Source: Cumulibacter sp047975195 (GTDB taxonomy: Bacteria > Actinomycetota > Actinomycetes > Mycobacteriales > Antricoccaceae). From it: 64,000 bases of DNA. The first letter of the stretch is position 1, and every line of letters begins with the position of its first letter. Positions 1 to 8,106 of this stretch are shown piece by piece. The notes beneath the pieces were generated by a model that searched no databases, had not been told where the DNA came from, and saw nothing but the letters and a program-made list of their open reading frames with translations. The DNA is taken from NCBI GenBank assembly GCA_047975195.1, contig JBKEDB010000001.1, positions 124,001 through 188,000 of the forward strand, read 5' to 3'. The translations under genes were made by a program, and so were the position numbers.

Positions 1-531
1 CCAGAAGCGAGCACCGTGACGATCTTCGTCAGCAACGGCATGGTCGAGGTTCCGGCCGTCGTGGGTATGGCGCAGGCGGACGCCGAGAAGGCGCTCAAGG
101 ACGCCGGGCTGCAGGTCTCGGCGCAGACGCAGGACAGCAAGCAAGCTGCTGGAACCGTCATTGCCGCCAATCACGAGTCCGGCACCAAGGTTGACCAATC
201 GACGACGGTCACCATCACGGTCAGTACCGGGAACGTCGCAGTGCCGGACGTGCGGGGTATGTCCCAGGACGAGGCGGTAGCGACGCTGAATGAGGCCGGA
301 TTCGAGAACGTCGGCGCCAACCCCGCCAGCGAAGCCGATTCACAGGACCAGGATCCAGGCACGGTCGTCGACCAGGCACCGATCGGTGAAACCGTCTCGG
401 TCGATACACAGATCGAGCTGACGATCGCGCAGGAGGTGACCGAGACGTCGAGCGCGCCACCGCCGTCCGATTCGGAATCACCGAGTCCGCCGTCCGGTTC
501 GGAATCACCGAGTCCGCCGTCCGAAGACTAG
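1..531 (+). CDS. pknB: Ser/Thr protein kinase PknB, C-terminal PASTA part (5' end outside window)
   Basis: The frame is open from base 1, so this is the 3' end of a longer gene. The visible part is extracellular: the end of one PASTA repeat, two full PASTA repeats (about residues 15-80 and 81-142, each with the V-P-x-V/D-V-x-G-M start), then a Pro/Ser/Glu tail with a duplicated SESPSPPS block. PASTA repeats on an actinobacterial kinase bind muropeptides and lipid II and localise PknB to the septum. Placement next to trpG, DUF881 and crgA is the known pknB neighbourhood near dnaA. The kinase domain and membrane segment are not in the window, so the assignment rests on PASTA repeats plus synteny. 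Confidence 0.88.
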   Translation, partial: PEASTVTIFVSNGMVEVPAVVGMAQADAEKALKDAGLQVSAQTQDSKQAAGTVIAANHESGTKVDQSTTVTITVSTGNVAVPDVRGMSQDEAVATLNEAGFENVGANPASEADSQDQDPGTVVDQAPIGETVSVDTQIELTIAQEVTETSSAPPPSDSESPSPPSGSESPSPPSED

Positions 532-637
532 TCGGCCCCCTGGGCTGCGTGAGAACCCAGTGCGGCGGCGAGCGGTCGAGCCCCGCTCGTTAGTGGACGA
601 ACCCCCTCGACACCTCATCCCGACGAAAGCACGGCAC

Positions 638-1309
638 ATGCCCGCACGCTCCTACCTACTCGTTCCCGGCCACCACGGCGAAGCCGTCACCGAGGCGCTC
701 TCCGGCACCACCGGCGCGGACGTCGTCATCATCGACCTGGAAGATTCCGTGCCCGTTGAGGCTCGCGCGCAAGCCGTCGCGAACCTGCGCCGCGAACCCA
801 CCGGTGACGTACGCGTGCTGTGCGGGATCAGACCGGGGCTCACCAAGCGCCTCGAGGACATCGCCGTACTGCCGCCGTGGGTGGACGGCGTACTGCTCGC
901 GCAGGCCTCGAGTGCGGCGGATGTCGAGCTCGTCGATGAGGCACTGCGCGAGGGCGAGGTTCCGCGGACGATATCGCTGCTGCTGGAGTCGGCGTACGCC
1001 ATGGAGAACCTGCCCGAACTGCTGGCAGCGGCGCCGATCGAGGCGATCATGCTCGGACCGAACGATCTGCGGTCCGACGTCGGGCTCAGCGCAACTGCCG
1101 ACGAGAGCGAACTGCAGTACCCGCGAGCGCGGATGGCGTTCGCGGCCCGGGCGGCCGGAGTGCGCAACATCGTGGACGGTCCGTGCGCGGGGGACCTAGA
1201 CGGCTTGCGGTGCGCGTTGCAGCGCGCCGGATCACTCGGACACACCGGGAAAATCATCCTCGGGGCCGATCAAGCACCGGCCGTGAACACCTTCTACGCG
1301 AATCGGTAG
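638..1309 (+). CDS. HpcH/HpaI aldolase / citrate lyase beta-like (CitE family) protein
   Basis: A 223-residue protein with the CitE fold signatures: an N-terminal Y-L-L-V-P-G strand, I-I-D-L-E-D-S-V-P near residues 31-39 (metal and acyl-CoA site in the family), L-L-L-E-S near 114-118 and G-P-N-D-L near 140-144. The C-terminal G-K-x-x-I-H-P-x-Q motif of the family reads G-K-I-I-L-G-A-D-Q here, so the usual H-P pair is missing. Family members cleave or form C-C bonds in CoA esters such as citramalyl-CoA or malyl-CoA; the substrate cannot be told. The start at 638 is preferred over an upstream in-frame one because conserved sequence begins there. It converges on trpG. Confidence 0.75.
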   Translation: MPARSYLLVPGHHGEAVTEALSGTTGADVVIIDLEDSVPVEARAQAVANLRREPTGDVRVLCGIRPGLTKRLEDIAVLPPWVDGVLLAQASSAADVELVDEALREGEVPRTISLLLESAYAMENLPELLAAAPIEAIMLGPNDLRSDVGLSATADESELQYPRARMAFAARAAGVRNIVDGPCAGDLDGLRCALQRAGSLGHTGKIILGADQAPAVNTFYANR

Positions 1310-1421
1310 CGAGCGATCGTAGGTCAGCGGCTCGCTCGATCATTCCTAGCGCCAGCGGCCCGACGCCGCGAGCAAGGCCCGGCCTGCTCTGCACTGCCTA
1401 AAAACGCACAGATATCGAGGG

Positions 1422-1444
1422 GGCATCGCTGTAGCAACGATGCC
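1422..1444. terminator. Weak hairpin between convergent genes
   Basis: GGCATCG (1422-1428) pairs with CGATGCC (1438-1444) across a 9-base loop. It lies between the CitE-like gene and the convergent trpG. No clear T-run follows, so terminator function is inferred from position only. Confidence 0.35.
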
Positions 1445-1491
1445 TGCCCAGATCGGCTGCGTTATTTGCCGAAAACCCGCCTGCGGCCTGG

Positions 1492-2184
1492 CTAATCAAG
1501 CGAAGAAAAGTGCGCGGCCGCGCGGACTCCGTCCAACGCTCCGTCCAGCGCGGCGAACCGCGACTCGGCCTCCGCGCAGCCGATCGAGGTCAGCCAGTTC
1601 GCGACGATCCGGTAGCCGGTCTGCGTGAGCACCGACTCCGGGTGAAACTGCACCGCGTCGATCGGCAACTCCGGATGCCGCAACGCCATCACCAGCGAGG
1701 GTTCGGTGTGTCCGGTCGCGGTCAGTTCGCTCGGGAACGTCCCGGCGTCCACCACCAGCGAGTGATAGCGCGTGGCGACGAACGGCGAGGGCAACCCGCG
1801 CAGTACGCCGGTGTTGTCGTGCTCGACCAGGGACGTCTTGCCATGCAGTAGTTCGGGGGCGTGGACGACATCCCCGCCAAACACCTCGCCGATGCACTGA
1901 TGTCCGAGGCACACGCCGAACAGCGGCGTCCTCGAGTCCGCGCAGGCCCGCACCATCGCGTTCGATACCCCAGCCTCGGCCGGGGTGCCCGGTCCTGGAC
2001 TGATCAGCACCCCCGTCGGCGCATATTGGTCCAGCAGTGCTTGCGCGCCGACGGCCGTCGGCTCGACCACATCGTTGCGGACTACGACAGGTTCGGCCCC
2101 GAGTTCGGCGATGTACTGCACGAGGTTGAAAACGAAACTGTCGTAGTTGTCGATAACCAGAACCCTCGTGCTCACCGACGCCAC
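1492..2184 (-). CDS. trpG: Glutamine amidotransferase of anthranilate / aminodeoxychorismate synthase (component II)
   Basis: A class I glutamine amidotransferase of 230 residues. The nucleophile Cys92 sits in G-V-C-L-G-H-Q, the oxyanion region S-P-G-P-G-T-P is at about 62-68, and the His-Glu pair is in F-H-P-E-S near the C-terminus. It supplies ammonia from glutamine to a chorismate-using partner for tryptophan (TrpE) or folate (PabB). No partner gene is nearby, and in actinobacteria the copy beside pknB is called trpG or pabA interchangeably. The start is GTG. It is probably co-transcribed with the small membrane gene and sortase upstream. Confidence 0.92.
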   Translation of the reverse strand: MASVSTRVLVIDNYDSFVFNLVQYIAELGAEPVVVRNDVVEPTAVGAQALLDQYAPTGVLISPGPGTPAEAGVSNAMVRACADSRTPLFGVCLGHQCIGEVFGGDVVHAPELLHGKTSLVEHDNTGVLRGLPSPFVATRYHSLVVDAGTFPSELTATGHTEPSLVMALRHPELPIDAVQFHPESVLTQTGYRIVANWLTSIGCAEAESRFAALDGALDGVRAAAHFSSLD

Positions 2185-2195
2185 TCCTCGCTGAT

Positions 2196-2351
2196 TCAGT
2201 CCACGGTCACGTCGTTGAATGGCAGGTGCGGCTCAATCCACGGAAAGACCACGAAGAAGAGCAGTGCCACGACGGCTAGGAACAGGATAGTCGCCTGTAA
2301 CGCCTTCAGCGGCGCGCCTCCCGGTAGGTGCCTCCAGATCCAGCTGTACAC
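2196..2351 (-). CDS. Conserved small membrane protein, 51 aa
   Basis: A short gene starting at GTG 2351, one base after the sortase stop codon; the ribosome-binding site (GGGAG) lies inside the sortase end. The product is one hydrophobic helix (about residues 18-40) followed by a short tail ending F-P-W-I-E-P-H-L-P-F-N-D-V-T-V-D. I recall a small protein with this F-P-W-x-E-P-x-x-P-F-N-D-V-T-V ending in many actinobacteria in the sortase/trpG neighbourhood. It has no known function. The tight spacing suggests translational coupling with the sortase. The helix with an acidic, Pro-rich outer tail suggests a membrane accessory factor, which is inference. Confidence 0.8.
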   Translation of the reverse strand: MYSWIWRHLPGGAPLKALQATILFLAVVALLFFVVFPWIEPHLPFNDVTVD

Positions 2352-2352
2352 G

Positions 2353-3168
2353 TCAGGCTCCCTTCAGCGCCGGGACATCGGCGGGTTCGGGATACTCCGC
2401 TTTCGGTAGGGGTTCACCGTCCAGGTACGCGTGGATGATCATGCGCTCGGCGGCCGAAAACTTCGGATGACAGGTCGTCAACGTCAACAGCGCGTGCGAC
2501 GGCTCGCCGCCTTGCCCGTCCGGAAGTGGCGCGATCACATCGGTGTCGCTCGGCAGCACGATGCGCTGCCCGACGATCCCGGGGTAGTCCGGATCGGTGA
2601 ACGCGCCCGAGTCGGTGTCGCCGATCACCCGATACACGAACCAACTCTCCTTGGTCTCAAAGACGATCGAATCACCCGGACTGAGCTTGTCGAGATTCAG
2701 GAACGGCGATCCCTTACCGACGCGGTGGCCCGCGATCGAGAAGTTTCCGACCTCACCGGGCATTGCCGTACTGGCGTAGTGGCCGGGACCCTGTTCGAGG
2801 ACCTCCGCAGTCGTGCCCTCCAGCACGACCTGCGCGTAATCGGCGCCGAACGCTGGAATCCGCATGATCGCGAAAGCCTCCCCGATCGGCAGGTCCGCGA
2901 AGGTGGTGTCCTGCTGGATCGTCGGATCGTCCCACTCGTCATGGAGTTGGTCGTTGAGCGCCGATTGTCGCTGAGCCGTGAAGAGGTCGGTGATGTAGAC
3001 CTCGTACACGATGAATAGCAACACGACGACACCCATGGTGATCAACGTCTGCCCGATGCCCCGGAATGTCTTACGTAGCCACGAATCGCTGGGCTTCGTG
3101 GCATTGCGCGGTCCGGACTCGGTCTGTGTCAAGAGATCACCCAGCGACGAGTCTTCCTGCGCATTCAT
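2353..3168 (-). CDS. Class E sortase
   Basis: A 271-residue membrane transpeptidase. Residues 1-36 are cytoplasmic, 39-56 form the membrane anchor, and the sortase barrel follows. The catalytic set is visible: His148 in I-A-G-H-R, Cys233 in L-T-L-T-T-C and Arg242 in A-A-E-R-M. The T-L-T-T-C-H-P motif and placement beside DUF881/trpG are typical of class E sortases, which attach LAxTG-type proteins to peptidoglycan in high-GC Gram-positives. The start at 3168 has a good GGAAAGGG site; an in-frame start at 3195 is less likely. No obvious sortase substrate occurs nearby. Confidence 0.9.
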   Translation of the reverse strand: MNAQEDSSLGDLLTQTESGPRNATKPSDSWLRKTFRGIGQTLITMGVVVLLFIVYEVYITDLFTAQRQSALNDQLHDEWDDPTIQQDTTFADLPIGEAFAIMRIPAFGADYAQVVLEGTTAEVLEQGPGHYASTAMPGEVGNFSIAGHRVGKGSPFLNLDKLSPGDSIVFETKESWFVYRVIGDTDSGAFTDPDYPGIVGQRIVLPSDTDVIAPLPDGQGGEPSHALLTLTTCHPKFSAAERMIIHAYLDGEPLPKAEYPEPADVPALKGA

Positions 3169-3339
3169 GCGTTGCCCTTTCCGTAGACCCACCAATCGGC
3201 GCGGCTTTGCCGATCACCAGCGACTATTCAACCGAAGTAATGGGTGGCGCGCATCGACTATCCCGATATTGGACCGATTCGGGGTCAGCGTTCCTAGAAA
3301 GCCCAGCAGATCTAGGCTCGTCGGTGCTGGATCGGCCGC

Positions 3340-4128
3340 TTAGTCGCCGAGTACCTTTGCGTGGCTGACGCCGAGGGATCCGTCGTACGCCGGCAGGTTC
3401 ACATCGTCGAGCATCTGAACGTCGTAGCCGAGGCCGAAGACGTCGACCGCGTTCAGGAACAGTTGCGTTCCGGGTGCAGTGGCGAGCGCCTGCTCGATCG
3501 CGTCCCGGTCGCCGATCGCCACGATCTCGAATGGCGGCGAGTAGGTTTCGCCGAGCAACAGCAGGGTGTTCCCGACGCAGCGCACGGCGGTGGTGTTGAT
3601 GATCCGCTGGCCCTGCACCATGACAGCGTCGGCGCCGGCCGACCACATGGCGTTCAGGATCCCCTGCACGTCGCTCTGGTGGATGATCACGTCATCCGGT
3701 CGCGCCCCAGCGGGCAGTTCACCGTTCGGCCCGAGCGGGGCGTCGGTGATTGTGACCTTCACGCCGGGGCCATGCACCGGCGTGAGCCCGGCGTACGGCG
3801 CCGCTTGCGCACTCTGCTGCTCGATCGCGGCGATCGTATCGTCGTTCTGCGCGGCCGCAGTAGCCAGCGAATCGACCTGTCCAGCGAGTTGTTTGCGCTG
3901 CTCTTCCAGCGCCCTGATGTCCAAGACCCGAGCACGAATCACCTGGGTGATCTCGTCGCGATCACTTCGCAAATCGCTGCCGCGTGCCGTCTGCGAGGAG
4001 ATCGCGAACAGTAGACCGGCAATCAGGGCGATCACTGGGGTGAGCACCTGCCACGGGCTCGGCGCGCCGCGGCGGTGGCGACGCAGCGCACCGGTGAATC
4101 GCGCTTTGAGGTCGGCAGCGGGTCGCAT
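3340..4128 (-). CDS. DUF881 membrane-anchored protein
   Basis: A 262-residue protein with a basic N-terminus, one membrane helix at about 26-44, a coiled-coil stretch (about 55-100, rich in R-A-L-E-E-Q and heptads) and a globular DUF881 domain outside the membrane. It corresponds to M. tuberculosis Rv0012 by position beside crgA and trpG. The family resembles YlxW/YlxX and is thought to act in the envelope or division, but no activity is established. The longer in-frame start at 4254 would extend into crgA and add non-conserved sequence, so ATG 4128 is chosen. It is transcribed away from crgA. Confidence 0.85.
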   Translation of the reverse strand: MRPAADLKARFTGALRRHRRGAPSPWQVLTPVIALIAGLLFAISSQTARGSDLRSDRDEITQVIRARVLDIRALEEQRKQLAGQVDSLATAAAQNDDTIAAIEQQSAQAAPYAGLTPVHGPGVKVTITDAPLGPNGELPAGARPDDVIIHQSDVQGILNAMWSAGADAVMVQGQRIINTTAVRCVGNTLLLLGETYSPPFEIVAIGDRDAIEQALATAPGTQLFLNAVDVFGLGYDVQMLDDVNLPAYDGSLGVSHAKVLGD

Positions 4129-4193
4129 ATCGCCATTGTGCCCGTGCCAGGCAGGTACGCTGGTAGGACTCGTAGCCAAGGAGAACGTTTCAA

Positions 4194-4463
4194 GTGCCCA
4201 AGTCAAAGGTCCGCAAGAAGTCGGTCTACACGCCCCCGGCCGATTCTCCGGCAAGTTCCAGCCGCGCCGCCGTCAACGAACCGAGCCCGCCGTGGTGGGC
4301 GCCGGTGATGCTGCTGCTGATGCTCGCGGGTCTGGTCTACATCATCCTGTTCTACGTGCGCGGCAACGAGATTCAGTTCATGGTCTCGCTTGGCGCGTGG
4401 AACTACGCGGTCGGTTTCGCTCCCATCGTGATCGGCCTGCTGATGGCCATGAAGTGGACCTAG
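4194..4463 (+). CDS. crgA: Cell division protein CrgA
   Basis: An 89-residue protein of the CrgA (UPF0233) family with a basic start M-P-K-S-K-V-R-K-K and two membrane helices (about 35-54 and 68-86). The residues around W-W-A-P and G-x-W-N-Y-x-x-G-F are characteristic. In mycobacteria and streptomycetes CrgA bridges FtsZ, FtsQ and penicillin-binding proteins at the septum. Translation starts at GTG 4194 with AAGGAG about 10 bases before it. The gene is divergent from DUF881, so the 65-base gap must carry both promoters. Confidence 0.95.
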   Translation: MPKSKVRKKSVYTPPADSPASSSRAAVNEPSPPWWAPVMLLLMLAGLVYIILFYVRGNEIQFMVSLGAWNYAVGFAPIVIGLLMAMKWT

Positions 4464-4622
4464 TCGGATCGCGCATTGCCGCAGACGGTCGCCGATAGCT
4501 GCCGCTACGGTTCGAATCAGGCTTCGCGGCGCTCTCGTCAGGATTAGCGGACGTCGGTCCGCAGGGCATGTCGAACCGTAGTCTGAGGTATCAGCGCGCG
4601 ACGACCCGTTCCGGGAGGGATC

Positions 4623-5771
4623 ATGAACCCACCGCCCGACGGCATCAAGCGGGTGTACCAGGAGATCCTCGCCGATATCGAGAGCTACACCGCGCAGATC
4701 ATCCGCACGTTCCGCGCCGAAGTTCCGCAGTACCAGTTCCCGTACGAGATACACCACCGCGATAACGTCCTCAGCCTGTCCATGCAGTTGCGAGCGCTCG
4801 CGGCCGGTGAAGATCCGTCCGCCGAGGCTCTCGAACACGCCCGACAGATGGCCCGCGTCCGATTCGAACACAACGTTCCGCTGAATCACGCGATAGCCGG
4901 CTACCACATCAGTTTCCGTGAACTGTGGGCCGAAGTAGTACGCCGGACCGGCCCGGATCCCCTCATGCAGAGCCAGTTGCCGCTTGAGGTCGGGCGGGTC
5001 TGGGGCTGGCTGCATCTCATTTCGTCGGCGTACGCCGAGGAGTACGTCGCCGCGACGCGTACCCGGGCGCTTACCGGAGCCGATTCACTTCGCCAGTTGC
5101 TCTCGCCCAGTACCGCCGACGGTACCAGCGCGCATCTGGATGACGTTGCTGTCGATCTCGGTTATGACCTCGCACTGCCGTTTCGGGCGTTCGTGACCAC
5201 ACTTCGCCCACCGGATGGGGTCGCGCGGCTGAACACGGACTTGGCGGCGCTGGACTCGGTCGTCTATTCGGCGACCGTTGACTAATTCACTGCCGTCGTC
5301 TCGCAGGGGATCAGCGCCCACGACAGGGTCGAATTGTTGCGTCGCTCGGGGATGCGTGGGCCGATAGCCGTGGGTTTGTCCCGCAGCGGCGCAGGCGGAA
5401 TCCGAGAGAGTTTCGTCGACGGGATGCGACTTCTGGAACTCCCGCGATCGGGCGCGGACGTTCGCGAGTTCGAGCGCGAGTGGCCGCTGACCGTGCTGTA
5501 CGCCGATCGCTCCCGGATGCGTGAACTACTCGCCCCTGGTATCGCCGCTGCCGGAGATCGGCACATCGCCGATGCCGTCGTCGCGTTCGCCACCAACGGT
5601 TACTCCATCTCGGCGGCGGCGCGCACGCTACATATCCACCCGAATACTGCGCGCTACCGGATCAGCCGCTGGCGCGAACTCACCGGTTGGGACGTGTTCA
5701 CCGTGCACGGTCTGCTCAGTTCGCTCGCAGCGCTGCAGGACACCGACATCCCGCAGCCCGACCTCGCGTAG
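4623..5771 (+). pseudogene. PucR/CdaR-type transcriptional regulator interrupted by one in-frame stop
   Basis: Reading frame 4623-5771 is continuous except for a single TAA at 5283-5285. Before it lie 220 codons with an N-terminal RsbRD/PucR-like helical region. After it the same frame gives a CdaR-like middle region and the PucR C-terminal helix-turn-helix (S-A-A-A-R-T-L-H-I-H-P-N-T-A-R-Y-R near the end). The read-through protein would be 382 residues, a normal length for the family, with no length change or frame shift. The site before ATG 4623 (GGGAGGG) is good. This is either a recent nonsense mutation or a sequencing error; the downstream part could start at ATG 5352 but would lack the sensory half. 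Confidence 0.8.
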
Positions 5772-5928
5772 ACGTCGGACGGTGTGGCTGGGGATTCTCG
5801 GGCCCTGCGTCGTCTCCGCGCGTTCGTCCTGCCCCTTCGTCGCGGTTTCTCTGGGTCGACGGCCGTTTGGAGACACAATTGGGGCGGCCGCTTGCTTTCA
5901 TAGTTCGTATCGACGCAATCGGTGCAAA

Positions 5929-5947
5929 AGTATCAATCGGCGATACT
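5929..5947. promoter_or_regulatory. Palindromic operator of the abiE operon
   Basis: AGTATC (5929-5934) and GATACT (5942-5947) form a perfect 6-base inverted repeat with a 7-base spacer, ending 8 bases before the abiEi start. The right arm overlaps a -10-like TACTAT at 5945-5950, and there is no Shine-Dalgarno site, so the message is probably leaderless. AbiEi antitoxins are known to repress their own promoters by binding inverted repeats, so this is the likely autoregulatory site. Confidence 0.6.
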
Positions 5948-5955
5948 ATTACGCC

Positions 5956-6864
5956 ATGAACGTGCGGGAGCAGCTCGAACTCCTCGGTGAGGTGGCCGAG
6001 GGTCAGGGGGGCATGGTTACCAGTGCGCAGGCCCGTGGCCGTGGGATCACGCGCCTGCAGCTACAGCGCGCAACCGACAGTGGGAACCTCGAGCGGATTG
6101 CCCATGGCGTCTATCGGATCACCGGAGTTCCCACCGACCCGTACGAATCCCTGCGCACCGCGTGGCTAGCCATCGAACCTGCCCGCACCGTCGAGGAACG
6201 ACTGAACGATCCACAGCCGCGCGCCGTGGTGTGCGGCGCGGCCGCCGCCTGGCTACACGGACTGGGAGACCTCGACCCCGTCCCGTACGACATCGCGACC
6301 ACCGTGCGCAGGCGCCCACGACGTGACGACGTGCGCACCGTGACGCGTCAGCTTGCGAACGCCGAAGTCACGATCCGCCACGGGCTGCCAGTAACCACCG
6401 TCGAGCGGACGGTCGCCGACCTCATTCTGGACGATATCGACGACGAACACATCGTCACAATCGCCACTGACGCGCTGAAGCTGGATTTCAGCATGGTGGA
6501 GACGTATATCGACCAGGCTCCCGTCCGTCGCCGTGCGAAAGCGCGAGCGACGTTCCGAAAGGTCGTGGCTGCGACAGCCGATAACCTGCTACGAGACTTG
6601 GAGGTGATGTCCCCTGAACTGCGGGAGCAGATTTTGCTCGCCGCCAAACCCACCTTCGAGCGGATCGGCGCAGCGATCAACGCGCAGTTGGCTGAAGCGA
6701 TGAAGCCCGCCAGACGGCGCGCATACGAAGCGCTGCGTCCCTCCGTCGAGCAACTGACGGCAAACTTGAACGCCCTAGCCGCCGCGAAGAGCGACAACCA
6801 GACTGGTTCCCGGCATTCCCACAAGGGGCCCGAAAATCAGGACCAGCGAGACGGGCACCGATGA
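5956..6864 (+). CDS. abiEi: AbiEi-family antitoxin / autorepressor (type IV toxin-antitoxin)
   Basis: A 302-residue protein with an N-terminal winged-helix domain (about 1-60: G-G-M-V-T-S-A-Q-A-R-G-R-G-I-T-R-L-Q-L-Q, then G-V-Y-R-I near 51-55) as in AbiEi antitoxins and a middle region with the V-T-T-V-E-R-T-V-A-D-L signature. The family neutralises the AbiEii nucleotidyltransferase without direct contact and represses the operon. The C-terminal 100 residues are helical and not recognised. The stop overlaps the start of the toxin gene (ATGA), the usual arrangement. A larger upstream frame is a shadow; ATG 5956 fits the domain start. Confidence 0.85.
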   Translation: MNVREQLELLGEVAEGQGGMVTSAQARGRGITRLQLQRATDSGNLERIAHGVYRITGVPTDPYESLRTAWLAIEPARTVEERLNDPQPRAVVCGAAAAWLHGLGDLDPVPYDIATTVRRRPRRDDVRTVTRQLANAEVTIRHGLPVTTVERTVADLILDDIDDEHIVTIATDALKLDFSMVETYIDQAPVRRRAKARATFRKVVAATADNLLRDLEVMSPELREQILLAAKPTFERIGAAINAQLAEAMKPARRRAYEALRPSVEQLTANLNALAAAKSDNQTGSRHSHKGPENQDQRDGHR

Positions 6865-7763
6865 GGGACAATCAGCCGTATCCGAATGGTCGCGCAGTCG
6901 AGCACGCGATCAAGCAGGCCGCCAACACGAAGCCAGATCGGGTGAAATCCCGCGCGCTGCAGGCCGTGACGCGCGACCGGTTCTTGTGCCGCGTATTCAC
7001 CGCTGCTCCCGACCGTTGGGCACTTAAGGGCGGCGCAGGGATGCTCGCTCGAATCCCGCAGGCCCGCAATACCCTCGATATCGACCTGCTCTCGAGCGAG
7101 AAGTCGATCGACAACGCCGTCGCGGAGCTGACTCGTCTGGCCGGTATCGATCTAGGCGATCACTTCTACTTCACCGCGCCGAGAACGGAAGAGATCAGCA
7201 GGGGCGAGGAACAGGCATATGTCGAGGGTGTACGCGTCGAGTTCGACGTGCGGATCGGTGCGAAGCACCACCGGCACATTGCCGTCGACCTCGTCGTCGG
7301 GCCGAACGCGACGCAGCCCTTCGAGACCCGAGAACCGGCCAGCCGGTTGGAGTTGCCCCGCCTGCAGACAGTCCCTTACCGGCTCTACGCGGTAGTGGAC
7401 CAAATCGCCGATAAGGTCTGCGCCGCTCTGGAGGTGCACGCCAGCGGCCCGTCTAGTCGCGAGCGTGACCTCGTGGACATCGCGCTGCTGGCACTCACCG
7501 AGACCATAGACGCAGCAGATCTTCGCCGCGCACTTAGCTCGGAGTTCGCGCGGCGATCCCGGCGCAAGCCGGAGCGGTTCACGACGCCGGCTTCGTGGGG
7601 CGCGCGGTACCAAAAGGACGCAAAGGACATTGGCCTGCTCGCTGGTTACCCAGACGTCCCCGCCGCGCGCGATCTTGTCGCGACGCTCATTGACCCGGCG
7701 TTATCGCAGGCGGATCTGACCGGTACCTGGTGCCCGCAACGACTTCGATGGCTGACGGCGTAA
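6861..7763 (+). CDS. abiEii: AbiEii/AbiGii-family nucleotidyltransferase toxin
   Basis: A 300-residue nucleotidyltransferase. L-K-G-G-A-G-M-L near residue 53 and T-L-D-I-D-L-L near 70 form the polymerase-beta-type G-G...D-x-D active site, and K-V-C-A in a helix after the R-L-Y-A-V-V-D-Q-I-A-D segment is typical of the family. Relatives such as MenT transfer nucleotides to tRNA or other targets and stop growth; the target here is unknown. Translation is coupled to the antitoxin by a 4-base overlap. A short GC hairpin follows the stop codon. Confidence 0.87.
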   Translation: MRDNQPYPNGRAVEHAIKQAANTKPDRVKSRALQAVTRDRFLCRVFTAAPDRWALKGGAGMLARIPQARNTLDIDLLSSEKSIDNAVAELTRLAGIDLGDHFYFTAPRTEEISRGEEQAYVEGVRVEFDVRIGAKHHRHIAVDLVVGPNATQPFETREPASRLELPRLQTVPYRLYAVVDQIADKVCAALEVHASGPSSRERDLVDIALLALTETIDAADLRRALSSEFARRSRRKPERFTTPASWGARYQKDAKDIGLLAGYPDVPAARDLVATLIDPALSQADLTGTWCPQRLRWLTA

Positions 7764-7781
7764 GGCGCCGAAATGGCGCCT
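7763..7781 (+). terminator. Hairpin after abiEii
   Basis: AGGCGCC (7763-7769) pairs perfectly with GGCGCCT (7775-7781) over the loop GAAAT, directly at the abiEii stop codon. No T-run follows, so it may be a weak terminator or an mRNA-stabilising hairpin. Confidence 0.4.
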
Positions 7782-8106
7782 CACCTCGCCACTTGACAGA
7801 ATCGCCAACATGTCTGTCGACGGCCGATGGAGACGCAGCAGCCGGCGAGGGTCCGGCGGCGGAGGGTCGCCTGACCCGTCGGTGGATTTCACCAAGCCTG
7901 CCTGAGGAACTTTTCGAGTTTGTCAATGTCGCCGCGGTACGCCGTGGCGTTAGCGTTGCTACCAGGTTGCGCCTAGTCCGATGTCGGACCGCGCGGCCGG
8001 TCGTACGCCCCATCTGCGGAGCGCCGACCGGCGATGTTGGCCAGACATCGCTGCCAGTTGCTCCGACGCCTCAGCGCGCGTCGCAGTCGTATTGAAACGA
8101 GGCCCC
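7782..8106. other. Intergenic region without a recognisable gene
   Basis: About 325 bases between the abiE operon and the solute-binding lipoprotein gene. I see no convincing coding frame. A CTTGACAG element near 7790 resembles a -35 box. The region presumably holds the promoter of the downstream gene. Confidence 0.5.

Noticed and set aside
5283..5285. Recoding of the TAA as a programmed read-through or unusual amino acid
   Set aside because: TAA is not the selenocysteine (TGA) or pyrrolysine (TAG) codon, and no hairpin or slippery site is evident; mutation or sequencing error is simpler.
7981..8106. N-terminal extension of the solute-binding lipoprotein
   Set aside because: The signal peptide and lipobox require the start at 8107.
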